The notes below the pieces were generated by a model that saw only the letters and a program-made list of their open reading frames with translations, did no database searches and was not told where the DNA came from. From a virus, in the IMG/VR virus record IMGVR_UViG_3300021425_000122, positions 1 to 29,869 of that record: a DNA stretch of 29,869 nt, one strand, 5' to 3'. This document shows positions 23,798-29,869 of this stretch, piece after piece (position 1 is the stretch's first letter; every line of letters begins with the position of its first letter). The position numbers and the translations under genes were made by a program.

Positions 23798-25423
23798 TTA
23801 TCTCCTACCTGAAGGATAGTAATCTATGTAAAAACCGTTTATTGCATATGAAGGATGTGAATCTTCAGAACTTAAAGTTAGACTTATTGTATGTCCACTT
23901 CCTTCTACAGCCTGTCTAACTAAAGGATCAGGAAGCCCTCCAAATTGACCCACACCAAAAACTGCCGTGCCGAAAACAGAAGGTAAAGGCAAACGATTTA
24001 AAATATACGGCTGTGGTTGAGGGATATTTAAATCATTAAAATCGTAAGAAACTTTTAAACTCGGTTGAGCTTCTCCTTCTGGACTAAAAGAGCTTTTAAC
24101 ATACATTAAAGTTTTTAAAGTTCCAGTATCTCCAAAATCTAAAAAAGGCGTTGTGTATTCGGCTTTAATATCTATTTCTGTTGTTCCAACACAAAAAGAC
24201 TTTCCAGTATCGTGAGTATAAATATATCCGTCTTTATCGCCGTGATATATTATAGACTCGTTGTCTTCGTCAAAATTAGCGCCTATGCCTAAAGCTTGAA
24301 TGCCTTTAGTTTCAGACCATTCATAGCCTCTTGGAGTAAATGTACCTATAAAGCCTTTTGCGTCAACACTATTTTCTGTCTCAGAAGAATAAAAAAGCCT
24401 GTACTGTGATTTTTCTCGGACTACTACGCTTGTAATAGTGTAAGTAGATACAGAGCTTGTAAGTTCTTTTATATTACTTTGTATTTGCCTGCTTACAGAA
24501 CTTAACTCTACGTCACCGATACGTGCTGTACCCGCTACTGTTCGTATTCCATCGGGCGCTAAAAATAAAAGATCACCACCAATTTCTTGAATACTTGCTC
24601 TACTCATGCAGCCTACATTTTTTGTGATAGGCACAACCGCAATAGCGCTAGAGTCTTGAACATTTATTATTTTATGTATGCTATTTTTACAGAAGACTAT
24701 GACATCGTCACGGAAAGAGCGCAAAGCCACAATTTCGTCATCTACTGCTAAAGCATTTGAAGTGCTTGATCCAGTAATATCTGAGCCACTAGAAGCGTTA
24801 AAACTTGTGTATCCGATTATATTTGGAGCGTCTGAAATACCAGCAATAATGAGCATTGTTTTATGATAACAAGCTGTAGTAGGATTATCAGCATTAGTCG
24901 GGCCAATGTGACTACCTACAAGAAGCTCCTCTCCGTAGTACTGCCTAGAAGCTACACCTGCTGTGCCTGTCATATAGAACAAGTAAGGTGGGTTATCTCC
25001 GTCAAGGATTACGACTTTTCCGTATCCTCCATCGTCTATAAATACAAATTCACTTTGACCTTGTCCTGCTCTGGACAGCAAGCTTCGACCAGTGAATGTA
25101 ACGTAGTTATCTCCATTGTTATGGGCACCGACTCTGTTTATTTCAAACCAATTAATACCATCGTTACTAAAATAAATATCAGAGCCTGAGCATACAATAA
25201 CACCGTCAGCGTATGGAAATACTCCTTTAGGAGCGACAGCACCATTAGGGCGTGTAGTTCCATAAGGCGTGTACCCGTTGACCCTACGGTATCCTCCGTC
25301 TGGGTCTACTTCAAAGTTTAATAGTTTTGTTGCTTTGCCTGCAAATTCTAAAAGCTCTAGCTGACTTAAATTAGTATCTAAGCCGCCTTTACACGCAAAA
25401 CCAAAAGGTTGAGTAGCCGCCAT
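23798..25423 (-). CDS. Tail tubular protein B-like, 541 aa
   Basis: Beta-rich protein directly after the tail tubular protein A-like gene, as in T7 (gp11, gp12). The N-terminus (MAATQPFGFACKGGLDTNLSQ) is followed by a repeated blade-like pattern of short strands (for example ADGVIVCSGSDIYFSNDG, GRSLLSRAGQGQSEFVFIDD, ESIIYHGDKDGYIYTHDT) which suits a beta-propeller tube or nozzle subunit. It is shorter than T7 gp12 (794 residues). Closely abutting its neighbour, its start follows the preceding stop without a gap. It would form the lower tail tube on which the fibre sits. Confidence 0.8.
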   Translation of the reverse strand: MAATQPFGFACKGGLDTNLSQLELLEFAGKATKLLNFEVDPDGGYRRVNGYTPYGTTRPNGAVAPKGVFPYADGVIVCSGSDIYFSNDGINWFEINRVGAHNNGDNYVTFTGRSLLSRAGQGQSEFVFIDDGGYGKVVILDGDNPPYLFYMTGTAGVASRQYYGEELLVGSHIGPTNADNPTTACYHKTMLIIAGISDAPNIIGYTSFNASSGSDITGSSTSNALAVDDEIVALRSFRDDVIVFCKNSIHKIINVQDSSAIAVVPITKNVGCMSRASIQEIGGDLLFLAPDGIRTVAGTARIGDVELSSVSRQIQSNIKELTSSVSTYTITSVVVREKSQYRLFYSSETENSVDAKGFIGTFTPRGYEWSETKGIQALGIGANFDEDNESIIYHGDKDGYIYTHDTGKSFCVGTTEIDIKAEYTTPFLDFGDTGTLKTLMYVKSSFSPEGEAQPSLKVSYDFNDLNIPQPQPYILNRLPLPSVFGTAVFGVGQFGGLPDPLVRQAVEGSGHTISLTLSSEDSHPSYAINGFYIDYYPSGRR

Positions 25424-26194
25424 TTAAACAAATCTCGTTCTGTCGTCTTTTAAGTAAACAGGCTGGTTTTCCATTAAATTAGACCTCATTTGACGATAGC
25501 TAAATTTATAATCTTCTAAAGCAAAAGCCGCCGCCTGTGGGTTGTCTTTAAACTGCCAAATATAATAACGTGCTTTTGCAAGAAGAACATTTGCGTACAT
25601 GTCTGGGATAAGTACTTCGTCACTATATAGATTTAATTTTGTAGGCTGTACATAAGCGTAAAACCAGATATTGTATACTTTGTCCGGTATAGGGCTTAGT
25701 CCAAACATACGGGAATCAGGACTGCGGATAACTACATTAGGCTTTCCATAAGTCTGAGTATCTGCCGCATCTAAATTCTCGTTTACTCTTCGGTAGTCTT
25801 TCCAGTCTTCGGTTGTCATAAACCGGAGGTTCTCTCCTTCGTATGGAGCTGTTTCGCCTGTAACGCCCTCTGTAGTGAGATAAAAGTTATCCCAATCTAT
25901 AGCGCCATAGTCGTTTTTAATGCTATCACTAGAAGGCTTTAATTCGTACCAACGTGTACCGGCAACGGTTTCTATTTGTTTGTTGCCGTACATTGGGTTT
26001 GTTGTGCCGCTTGTAGCCACAGCCAAGAACGGCCACTTAGGTTCGTCTATAACAATGTCAAAATAAGCTTTATTGACTGAATCTTTAACATGTTGTTGAA
26101 CGCCTATAGCAGCATCAAAATTAGCCGCAGTAAGAGCAACTTCATTCAATTCCCGCAATAGCATGTTAGTTAATTCAAGATATGTTGTAGCCAT
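25424..26194 (-). CDS. Tail tubular protein A-like (adaptor), 256 aa
   Basis: A head-to-tail adaptor candidate by position and length (T7 gp11 is 196 residues). The N-terminus is helical (MATTYLELTNMLLRELNEVA), then a block VNKAYFDIVIDEPKWPFLAV, a beta-rich middle with TTEDWKDYRRVNENLDAADT and FGLSPIPDKVYNIWFYAYVQ, and helical ends (YANVLLAKARYYIWQFKDNP). The helix, strand, helix arrangement matches the connector-ring fold expected here. A GGAAG site overlaps the upstream gene end. Confidence 0.82.
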   Translation of the reverse strand: MATTYLELTNMLLRELNEVALTAANFDAAIGVQQHVKDSVNKAYFDIVIDEPKWPFLAVATSGTTNPMYGNKQIETVAGTRWYELKPSSDSIKNDYGAIDWDNFYLTTEGVTGETAPYEGENLRFMTTEDWKDYRRVNENLDAADTQTYGKPNVVIRSPDSRMFGLSPIPDKVYNIWFYAYVQPTKLNLYSDEVLIPDMYANVLLAKARYYIWQFKDNPQAAAFALEDYKFSYRQMRSNLMENQPVYLKDDRTRFV

Positions 26195-26197
26195 GTT

Positions 26198-26347
26198 TTA
26201 GTCTTCCTGTTTACGTAGACCTGATTCACTATAGTTGGCTTTACCGCCACACGTTTTTTCCATTTCGCTAATAGTTGAATAGCTACCTTTACCATAGCTA
26301 TCTTTAGTTGTTTGTTCTTTAACTTCTTTTTTTTCCTTGTCGTACAT
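26198..26347 (-). CDS. Hypothetical protein, 49 aa
   Basis: I choose the ATG at 26347 (MYDKEKKEVKEQTTKDSYGK) because GGAGG lies eight bases upstream; a longer reading from 26383 has no comparable site. This start overlaps the end of the previous tiny gene by 29 bases. The product is Lys/Glu/Ser-rich and probably unstructured, with one cysteine near the middle (KTCGGKANYSES). Small genes between capsid and tail adaptor are common in podophages; their role is unknown, and head completion is one guess. Confidence 0.6.
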   Translation of the reverse strand: MYDKEKKEVKEQTTKDSYGKGSYSTISEMEKTCGGKANYSESGLRKQED

Positions 26348-26486
26348 CTTTTGAGCCTCCAAAGATTTTATCGTAGTTATCATTAAATTTCTTTTTAGCT
26401 TCGCCTGAATAAACAGAGCTACTTATCCTTACTTTTCCTTTAGTCCCTAACCGTATAGGCTTTTTATCGCTACCTATTGTGGACAT
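26319..26486 (-). CDS. Hypothetical basic protein, 55 aa
   Basis: The ATG at 26486 has an excellent TAGGAGG eight bases upstream. A longer reading from 26531 would cross the terminator stem and start inside the capsid gene's 3' region, so I reject it. The product is basic (DKKPIRLGTKGKVRISSSVY, then GEAKKKFNDNYDKIF) and small. Its ribosome site lies just downstream of the terminator U-run, so its expression depends on readthrough or a second promoter. No family recognised. Confidence 0.65.
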   Translation of the reverse strand: MSTIGSDKKPIRLGTKGKVRISSSVYSGEAKKKFNDNYDKIFGGSKDVRQGKKRS

Positions 26487-26496
26487 ATATCCTCCT

Positions 26497-26529
26497 AAAA
26501 AAAAAACAAGAGGGGCTTTTACACCCCTC
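26497..26529 (-). terminator. Rho-independent terminator after the capsid gene
   Basis: On the minus strand a 6-bp stem, GAGGGG (26529-26524) with CCCCTC (26515-26510), closes an eight-base loop and is followed by TTG and a T10 run (26506-26497). It begins 16 bases after the capsid stop. The position matches the role of T7 T-phi after gene 10, which lets capsid transcripts outnumber those of the tail genes. Confidence 0.85.
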
Positions 26530-26545
26530 AAGCTATTGCTTACTA

Positions 26546-27529
26546 CTAGTCGATACCGTAGTGAGCAGTTACGATAGCTTCTGGACGTAATACGTCAGCT
26601 CCGTATACGTGTAAACCACGAACAATGTCACCGAAAGATGAAGGATCACGGATCACTTCAGTATTTACGATGGTTTGAGCCGTAGCACAAGCAGATACGT
26701 GACCGGCAATAACAACGCCTGCGGCATTAGCTTGCGTAGGCAAGTTGTTAGACTTGTACATATCAAAGCCACGTAGCTTACCAGAACTAACTAGACCGTT
26801 ACGGATAGAACCTTGACCGGCATTAAAGTCAGCAGAAAGCAACTTAGATGCAGATTGGCTCAACACTTCGTAGAACTCAGGAGAAGCTACTACATAACGA
26901 CCTTCTTCAGGTACATTAGCTTCGTCAAGCAAACGAGCCATACGAGCTAGTACGTCAAGAGGATCTACTTCGCTAGAACCGAAACCGATGTCGATATTAC
27001 CAACAGCTGTATCTAGATCAGTAATATCATCAGTGCTATCAGAACCGATAGTGTGGTCAGCAGTTTCACCGTCACCAAAACGGTCAAAGCTGTTTTGAGC
27101 GCCTGCCGCCAGAGTATTAAGAACGCCTTTATCGAAAGCATCACGCAAAGCGTAAGCCGCAGATGAAGAAGCCATCTCTTTAAAGTTGACATGAGACATG
27201 TTAGTTTCAATATCATCTACGATGAATTTGAAAGCGTTTGCGGTATCAACGACAAGAGTAGACTGAGTGTCTGTTAATACAGTTTTAGTGATGTCAGCGC
27301 CACGCTCATACTGAGCTACAGTGATAGTAGGCTCTTTAATGATTTTTACAGTGTCGCCAAAAGAAGCGATTTCACCGGCATAGTCGGTGTTAGTTACAGC
27401 TTCAGCTACAGAAGCTTTACGGAAAAAGTTAAGAACCTTTTTCGAGTATACTTCAGGTAGGAAGTTATTATTGGCAAAGTTACTGCCGCTTGTTTGTGCA
27501 AAGTTTTCGTCTGGTTGGTTAAAAGCCAT
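26546..27529 (-). CDS. Major capsid protein
   Basis: 327 residues, an expected size for the HK97-fold major capsid protein of a podovirus. The N-terminus (MAFNQPDENFAQTSGSNFAN) is followed by FLPEVYSKKVLNFFRKASVA, a typical start of the E-loop region, then FGDTVKIIKEPTITVAQYER and FIVDDIETNMSHVNFKEMAS, which I recognise from capsid proteins of marine podophages. The P-domain-like section VPEEGRYVVASPEFYEVLSQ and the end VRGLHVYGADVLRPEAIVTA are also characteristic. The neighbours are a scaffold gene upstream and a strong terminator downstream. The site GAGGTAAC precedes the ATG. Confidence 0.92.
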   Translation of the reverse strand: MAFNQPDENFAQTSGSNFANNNFLPEVYSKKVLNFFRKASVAEAVTNTDYAGEIASFGDTVKIIKEPTITVAQYERGADITKTVLTDTQSTLVVDTANAFKFIVDDIETNMSHVNFKEMASSSAAYALRDAFDKGVLNTLAAGAQNSFDRFGDGETADHTIGSDSTDDITDLDTAVGNIDIGFGSSEVDPLDVLARMARLLDEANVPEEGRYVVASPEFYEVLSQSASKLLSADFNAGQGSIRNGLVSSGKLRGFDMYKSNNLPTQANAAGVVIAGHVSACATAQTIVNTEVIRDPSSFGDIVRGLHVYGADVLRPEAIVTAHYGID

Positions 27530-27560
27530 GATGTGTTACCTCGTTAAAAAAAGAATAAAA

Positions 27561-28418
27561 TTAGGGTTGTACCCTGCCTTCTTTAACGGCTAGATCTATT
27601 TCTTGTTCAAATTTATCATAGTCGTTCATAGATAGGGCAGCGATTTCCCGCCTTGTCCAAATCTTTGGCTGTTTAGAATCTACAGTAGTTGTTTTAGTAG
27701 ATACCATGTCTGCCGCTGATCCGGTTGACTGTGACTTGGATGCCTTGCGTTTTGAAGACTTAGAAGAAATATTATTTTCCAGTTTATAAAGATCAATAGC
27801 TTTGATTGCTAAAGTAACATTATTAGGGTTGTTGTAAATCCAATCTTGAATTTGATCGGGTTGTGTTTCAGCCCACTCATGAAACTCGCTGCTGCTGCGA
27901 AGCTCGTCAAAGTCTGGGTGCTTAGACCGCAAACCTTCTTCTGCTTCTTTGCGTGAAATAGCTGCTTCACGTTCTTCTAGAACAGCCAACTTAGCTTTTA
28001 AAGCTTCTGTTTGCTTTTCTGTACGAAGATGTGCAACTGTCTCTACGGTTTCATATAGATCTGGATACTTCTCTCTAAACGTTTCTAGTTCTTCAGGTGT
28101 CTTAGGCGGAGAGGTTGAAATAACCTTTTCGCTTGCAGAAGCTTGGAGTTCTAGTTCTTTTTGTTTAAATTCAGCAATCCGTTGATCGTAATGTTTCTTT
28201 AGATCGTCGTATCGTTTTTTATAATCTGATGATTTTTTTTGAGCTTTTTCTTCAGGGGCTGCTTCGGAAGATTTATCTTCTTTCTTAGAGGTGGCCTGTG
28301 GTTTCTCAAAAAATAATCCATCTGCTGTACCCATTGAAGGCTTATCCGGCTCGTGCCAGTCTTTCTTCAAGTTATATGGGTTGGCTTCTGTTTCTTCTAC
28401 TTCAATTTGTTCTGACAT
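27561..28418 (-). CDS. Capsid assembly scaffolding protein
   Basis: Lies immediately before the capsid gene, as podophage scaffolds do. The 285 residues are strongly charged and helical: a disordered acidic N-terminus (MSEQIEVEETEANPYNLKKD), then a long coiled-coil-like core of Lys/Glu repeats (YKKRYDDLKKHYDQRIAEFK, EALKAKLAVLEEREAAISRK), a Ser/Lys-rich linker (NISSKSSKRKASKSQSTGS) and a conserved-looking C-terminus (WTRREIAALSMNDYDKFEQE). The C-terminal charged helix is where scaffolds usually bind the coat protein. It would chaperone procapsid formation and then leave. An AAGGAG site precedes the ATG. Confidence 0.9.
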   Translation of the reverse strand: MSEQIEVEETEANPYNLKKDWHEPDKPSMGTADGLFFEKPQATSKKEDKSSEAAPEEKAQKKSSDYKKRYDDLKKHYDQRIAEFKQKELELQASASEKVISTSPPKTPEELETFREKYPDLYETVETVAHLRTEKQTEALKAKLAVLEEREAAISRKEAEEGLRSKHPDFDELRSSSEFHEWAETQPDQIQDWIYNNPNNVTLAIKAIDLYKLENNISSKSSKRKASKSQSTGSAADMVSTKTTTVDSKQPKIWTRREIAALSMNDYDKFEQEIDLAVKEGRVQP

Positions 28419-28491
28419 CTTATCACACTCCTTTTGGGGCTTTTAATCTTTCAAGGTAGCTCTGTTGTTAGCTAAACAACTAAAGGGCTTG

Positions 28492-28497
28492 ATTATA
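28492..28497 (-). promoter_or_regulatory. Candidate promoter (-10 TATAAT) for scaffold and capsid genes
   Basis: A perfect sigma70-type TATAAT on the minus strand lies in the 138-bp gap upstream of the scaffold gene. Seventeen bases further upstream is only a weak -35 (TTTAAA). A 17-base near-palindrome (GTTGTT / AACAAC, 28464-28480) sits between the box and the gene, where it could form part of the 5' leader or an operator. Function is inference from location and consensus. Confidence 0.4.
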
Positions 28498-28517
28498 AAA
28501 GGTGGCCTCTAGGTTTT

Positions 28518-28559
28518 AAAAAAAATTAGTAAGGGGCTAAATAAATTTAGGTAGCCTTA
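28518..28559 (-). terminator. Candidate terminator after the 409-residue gene
   Basis: On the minus strand, AAGGCTA (starting at the stop codon) pairs with TAGCC(CC)TT through a 12-base loop, with a two-base bulge, and five bases later comes a T8 run (28525-28518). It is less perfect than the capsid terminator but well placed just ahead of the candidate scaffold promoter. Confidence 0.4.
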
Positions 28560-29786
28560 CCGCTGTCTTGGCATTTGGTTAGACTTGAGCATTTCTTTTT
28601 TTAAGTCTTCTGAAACTTCTGAAGAACCCAAAAAAGATTTCTCATACGATGTTGGATCTTCATCGTCGATAACCATTCCGCCATACTGCATTTGCAGTTT
28701 ACCGTTAGCTTCGTCATTAGCACGTTCTGCCTCGTCCATTATTTTTTGGAGGTTTTCTGCGCCAATTTGATCTACGGCTTTTTTGGTGAAAACAAATTCA
28801 CCGTCCGATAACCTAGCAGGTATCGAATCTGATACTCCAGTGCCGTTGCCTTTTACTGGGCCTGCACCGGAAAATTCTGTTGCAACATCCATAACTCTGT
28901 CAAAGATGATGCTTAATTTTTCGTCTTGTTCTAAAGCATTCATTAAATATGTTTGGTCGTTTTCATTTAATGATTCATCTAAAATAAACTCTGCATATTC
29001 TTCTTCCATTTGAGTGTCAGGAAGTTGTGATGCTTTAGCTTCTTCCATTTCTTCTGGAGGAATATTTGGGTATGTGTCTTCTAGTTCAGGAGGCACTGCC
29101 ATTTCACCACCGTCCGCTTTCTTTTTTCTTGTGGAGCTAGGAAAACTACTCGCTACATTCTCTGTTGGAATCATTGTTTTTAAAGCTTGTGGCTGCTTTA
29201 GAGTCTTAAAATCAAATGCCTTCCGAAACGTTTTATTAAAAAGCTTCGCCTTTTCTCTTGTTTTTTCTAAAAATGTTAGCGGCTTTTTATTTCCTTTACT
29301 GGCTGCCTTACGCATCAATTTTTCTACCCTTCCGCCGAATAATTTTCCTAAGCGTTCTGTTTCTTCAGTGTCTTCTTCTAACTCGGAAGCTTCATTAATA
29401 TCATATACTTTATCATTAAATTCAAATGTACTTTCGTCTTCAACTAACGCCTCAATCACCGCATCTTCAAAAGGATCAAGTTCTTCTTCTAAAGGAGGAT
29501 TTTCATTTTCAGAAAACCAAATAGAAGCTAATATAGGAGCAGGGACTTTTAATTCTTCTGCTCCTTCTTGAACAGGAGCTGTATCAGTTTTTGGTATAAA
29601 CGGTAACTCTAGTTGTTCTTCTTCTCGATTAATATCTGAAACTTCTTGTCTAGCAGCAGCTAGAAGAGAGTCAGCGCCTTCAGAAGCTTTTTGAGCTACT
29701 GAGCCTACAGCTTTCTTTTGTCGATCTTGTTTTTCACTTTCTTTCATTTCGCCGCCTTTTATTTTTTTATCTCTATCTAAAAACAT
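28557..29786 (-). CDS. Conserved virion-type protein upstream of scaffold, 409 aa
   Basis: Residues about 230-355 hold blocks I recognise in marine podophage proteins that lie just before the scaffold: PPELEDTYPNIPPEEMEEAK, EEEYAEFILDESLNENDQTY and GTGVSDSIPARLSDGEFVFT. The last is a motif (residues 313-333) also seen in other phage tail and structural proteins. The N-terminal half is acidic with a basic patch at about 150-195. GG-E-M phrases occur at residues 11-14 and 226-229, and GGMV at 369-372. The start is unsure: MFLDRD at 29786 has a weak site, while the ATG of residue 14 has AGGCGG just upstream, and the frame is also open above 29786. A head-assembly or head-completion role is inferred from position. 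Confidence 0.8.
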   Translation of the reverse strand: MFLDRDKKIKGGEMKESEKQDRQKKAVGSVAQKASEGADSLLAAARQEVSDINREEEQLELPFIPKTDTAPVQEGAEELKVPAPILASIWFSENENPPLEEELDPFEDAVIEALVEDESTFEFNDKVYDINEASELEEDTEETERLGKLFGGRVEKLMRKAASKGNKKPLTFLEKTREKAKLFNKTFRKAFDFKTLKQPQALKTMIPTENVASSFPSSTRKKKADGGEMAVPPELEDTYPNIPPEEMEEAKASQLPDTQMEEEYAEFILDESLNENDQTYLMNALEQDEKLSIIFDRVMDVATEFSGAGPVKGNGTGVSDSIPARLSDGEFVFTKKAVDQIGAENLQKIMDEAERANDEANGKLQMQYGGMVIDDEDPTSYEKSFLGSSEVSEDLKKEMLKSNQMPRQR

Positions 29787-29869
29787 TTTATCTACAATTT
29801 TTAAAATTGAAGGGTCGTAGATTGTATATTCTATATCACCGCCTACTTGTTTTATTTAAGATCCTCTTG

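Noticed and set aside
26487-26531. N-terminal extension of the 55-residue gene
   Set aside because: It translates through the capsid terminator stem and U-run; the ATG at 26486 has a perfect Shine-Dalgarno.
29014-29571. 185-residue plus-strand ORF opposite the 409-residue gene
   Set aside because: Ser/Phe-rich antisense of an acidic, well-formed coding frame; no ribosome site or family resemblance.
1-29869. Integrase, attachment site, tRNA genes or IS elements
   Set aside because: I found no convincing tyrosine/serine recombinase motif, tRNA-like fold or terminal inverted repeats in any frame I read.

Overview
This window is part of a tailed-phage genome (or prophage-like contig), and the layout fits a podovirus. 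The evidence is a T7-type DNA polymerase, a T7 endonuclease I homologue, head and tail-tube genes in podovirus order, and a block of very large ejection-type virion proteins. The DNA is AT-rich by eye, ORFs are packed with many TAATG and ATGA stop/start overlaps, and no integrase, tRNA or CRISPR was seen. A B12-dependent ribonucleotide reductase, a DUF3310 protein, a 2OG-Fe(II) oxygenase and small basic proteins of kinds I associate with marine phages suggest a host among marine or other aquatic bacteria. I cannot name the host or the phage genus from this window.

Plus strand, 1 to about 6956, DNA metabolism: the 3' part of a family A DNA polymerase, an endonuclease VII-type HNH nuclease, a 2OG-Fe(II) oxygenase, a PD-(D/E)XK exonuclease, two small unknowns, a T7 endonuclease I-type Holliday junction resolvase, a DUF3310 (T7 gp1.7-like) protein, a small basic protein, and a class II (adenosylcobalamin) ribonucleotide reductase. 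After the reductase come a hairpin with a possible six-residue leader ORF, a tiny Trp-rich membrane protein and a 74-residue unknown. Together these would degrade or debranch DNA, resupply dNTPs and replicate the phage genome.

Minus strand, 29869 down to 7019, virion and lysis genes in transcription order: a 409-residue conserved virion-type protein, the scaffold, the major capsid protein (this head pair is flanked by candidate terminators and preceded by a TATAAT box), two tiny proteins, tail tubular proteins A and B, a tail fibre with a C-terminal self-cleaving S74 chaperone, two small probable tail accessory proteins, a holin-like peptide, then five internal or ejection-type proteins of 564, 430, 207, 771 and 1889 residues. 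An M15 peptidase endolysin and a GTA-type three-TM holin follow, then unknowns and three tiny, very basic proteins. The two transcription directions converge at about 6957-7018 on a candidate terminator hairpin.

The most interesting object is the 1889-residue protein at 9502-15171. It looks like a gp16-type ejection protein of about 1100 residues, extended by an acidic linker, an ADP-ribosyltransferase-like domain (about 10177-10899) and a C-terminal LysM domain. If this reading is right, the phage may inject an ADP-ribosylating effector with its ejection machinery, in the way T4 injects Alt.
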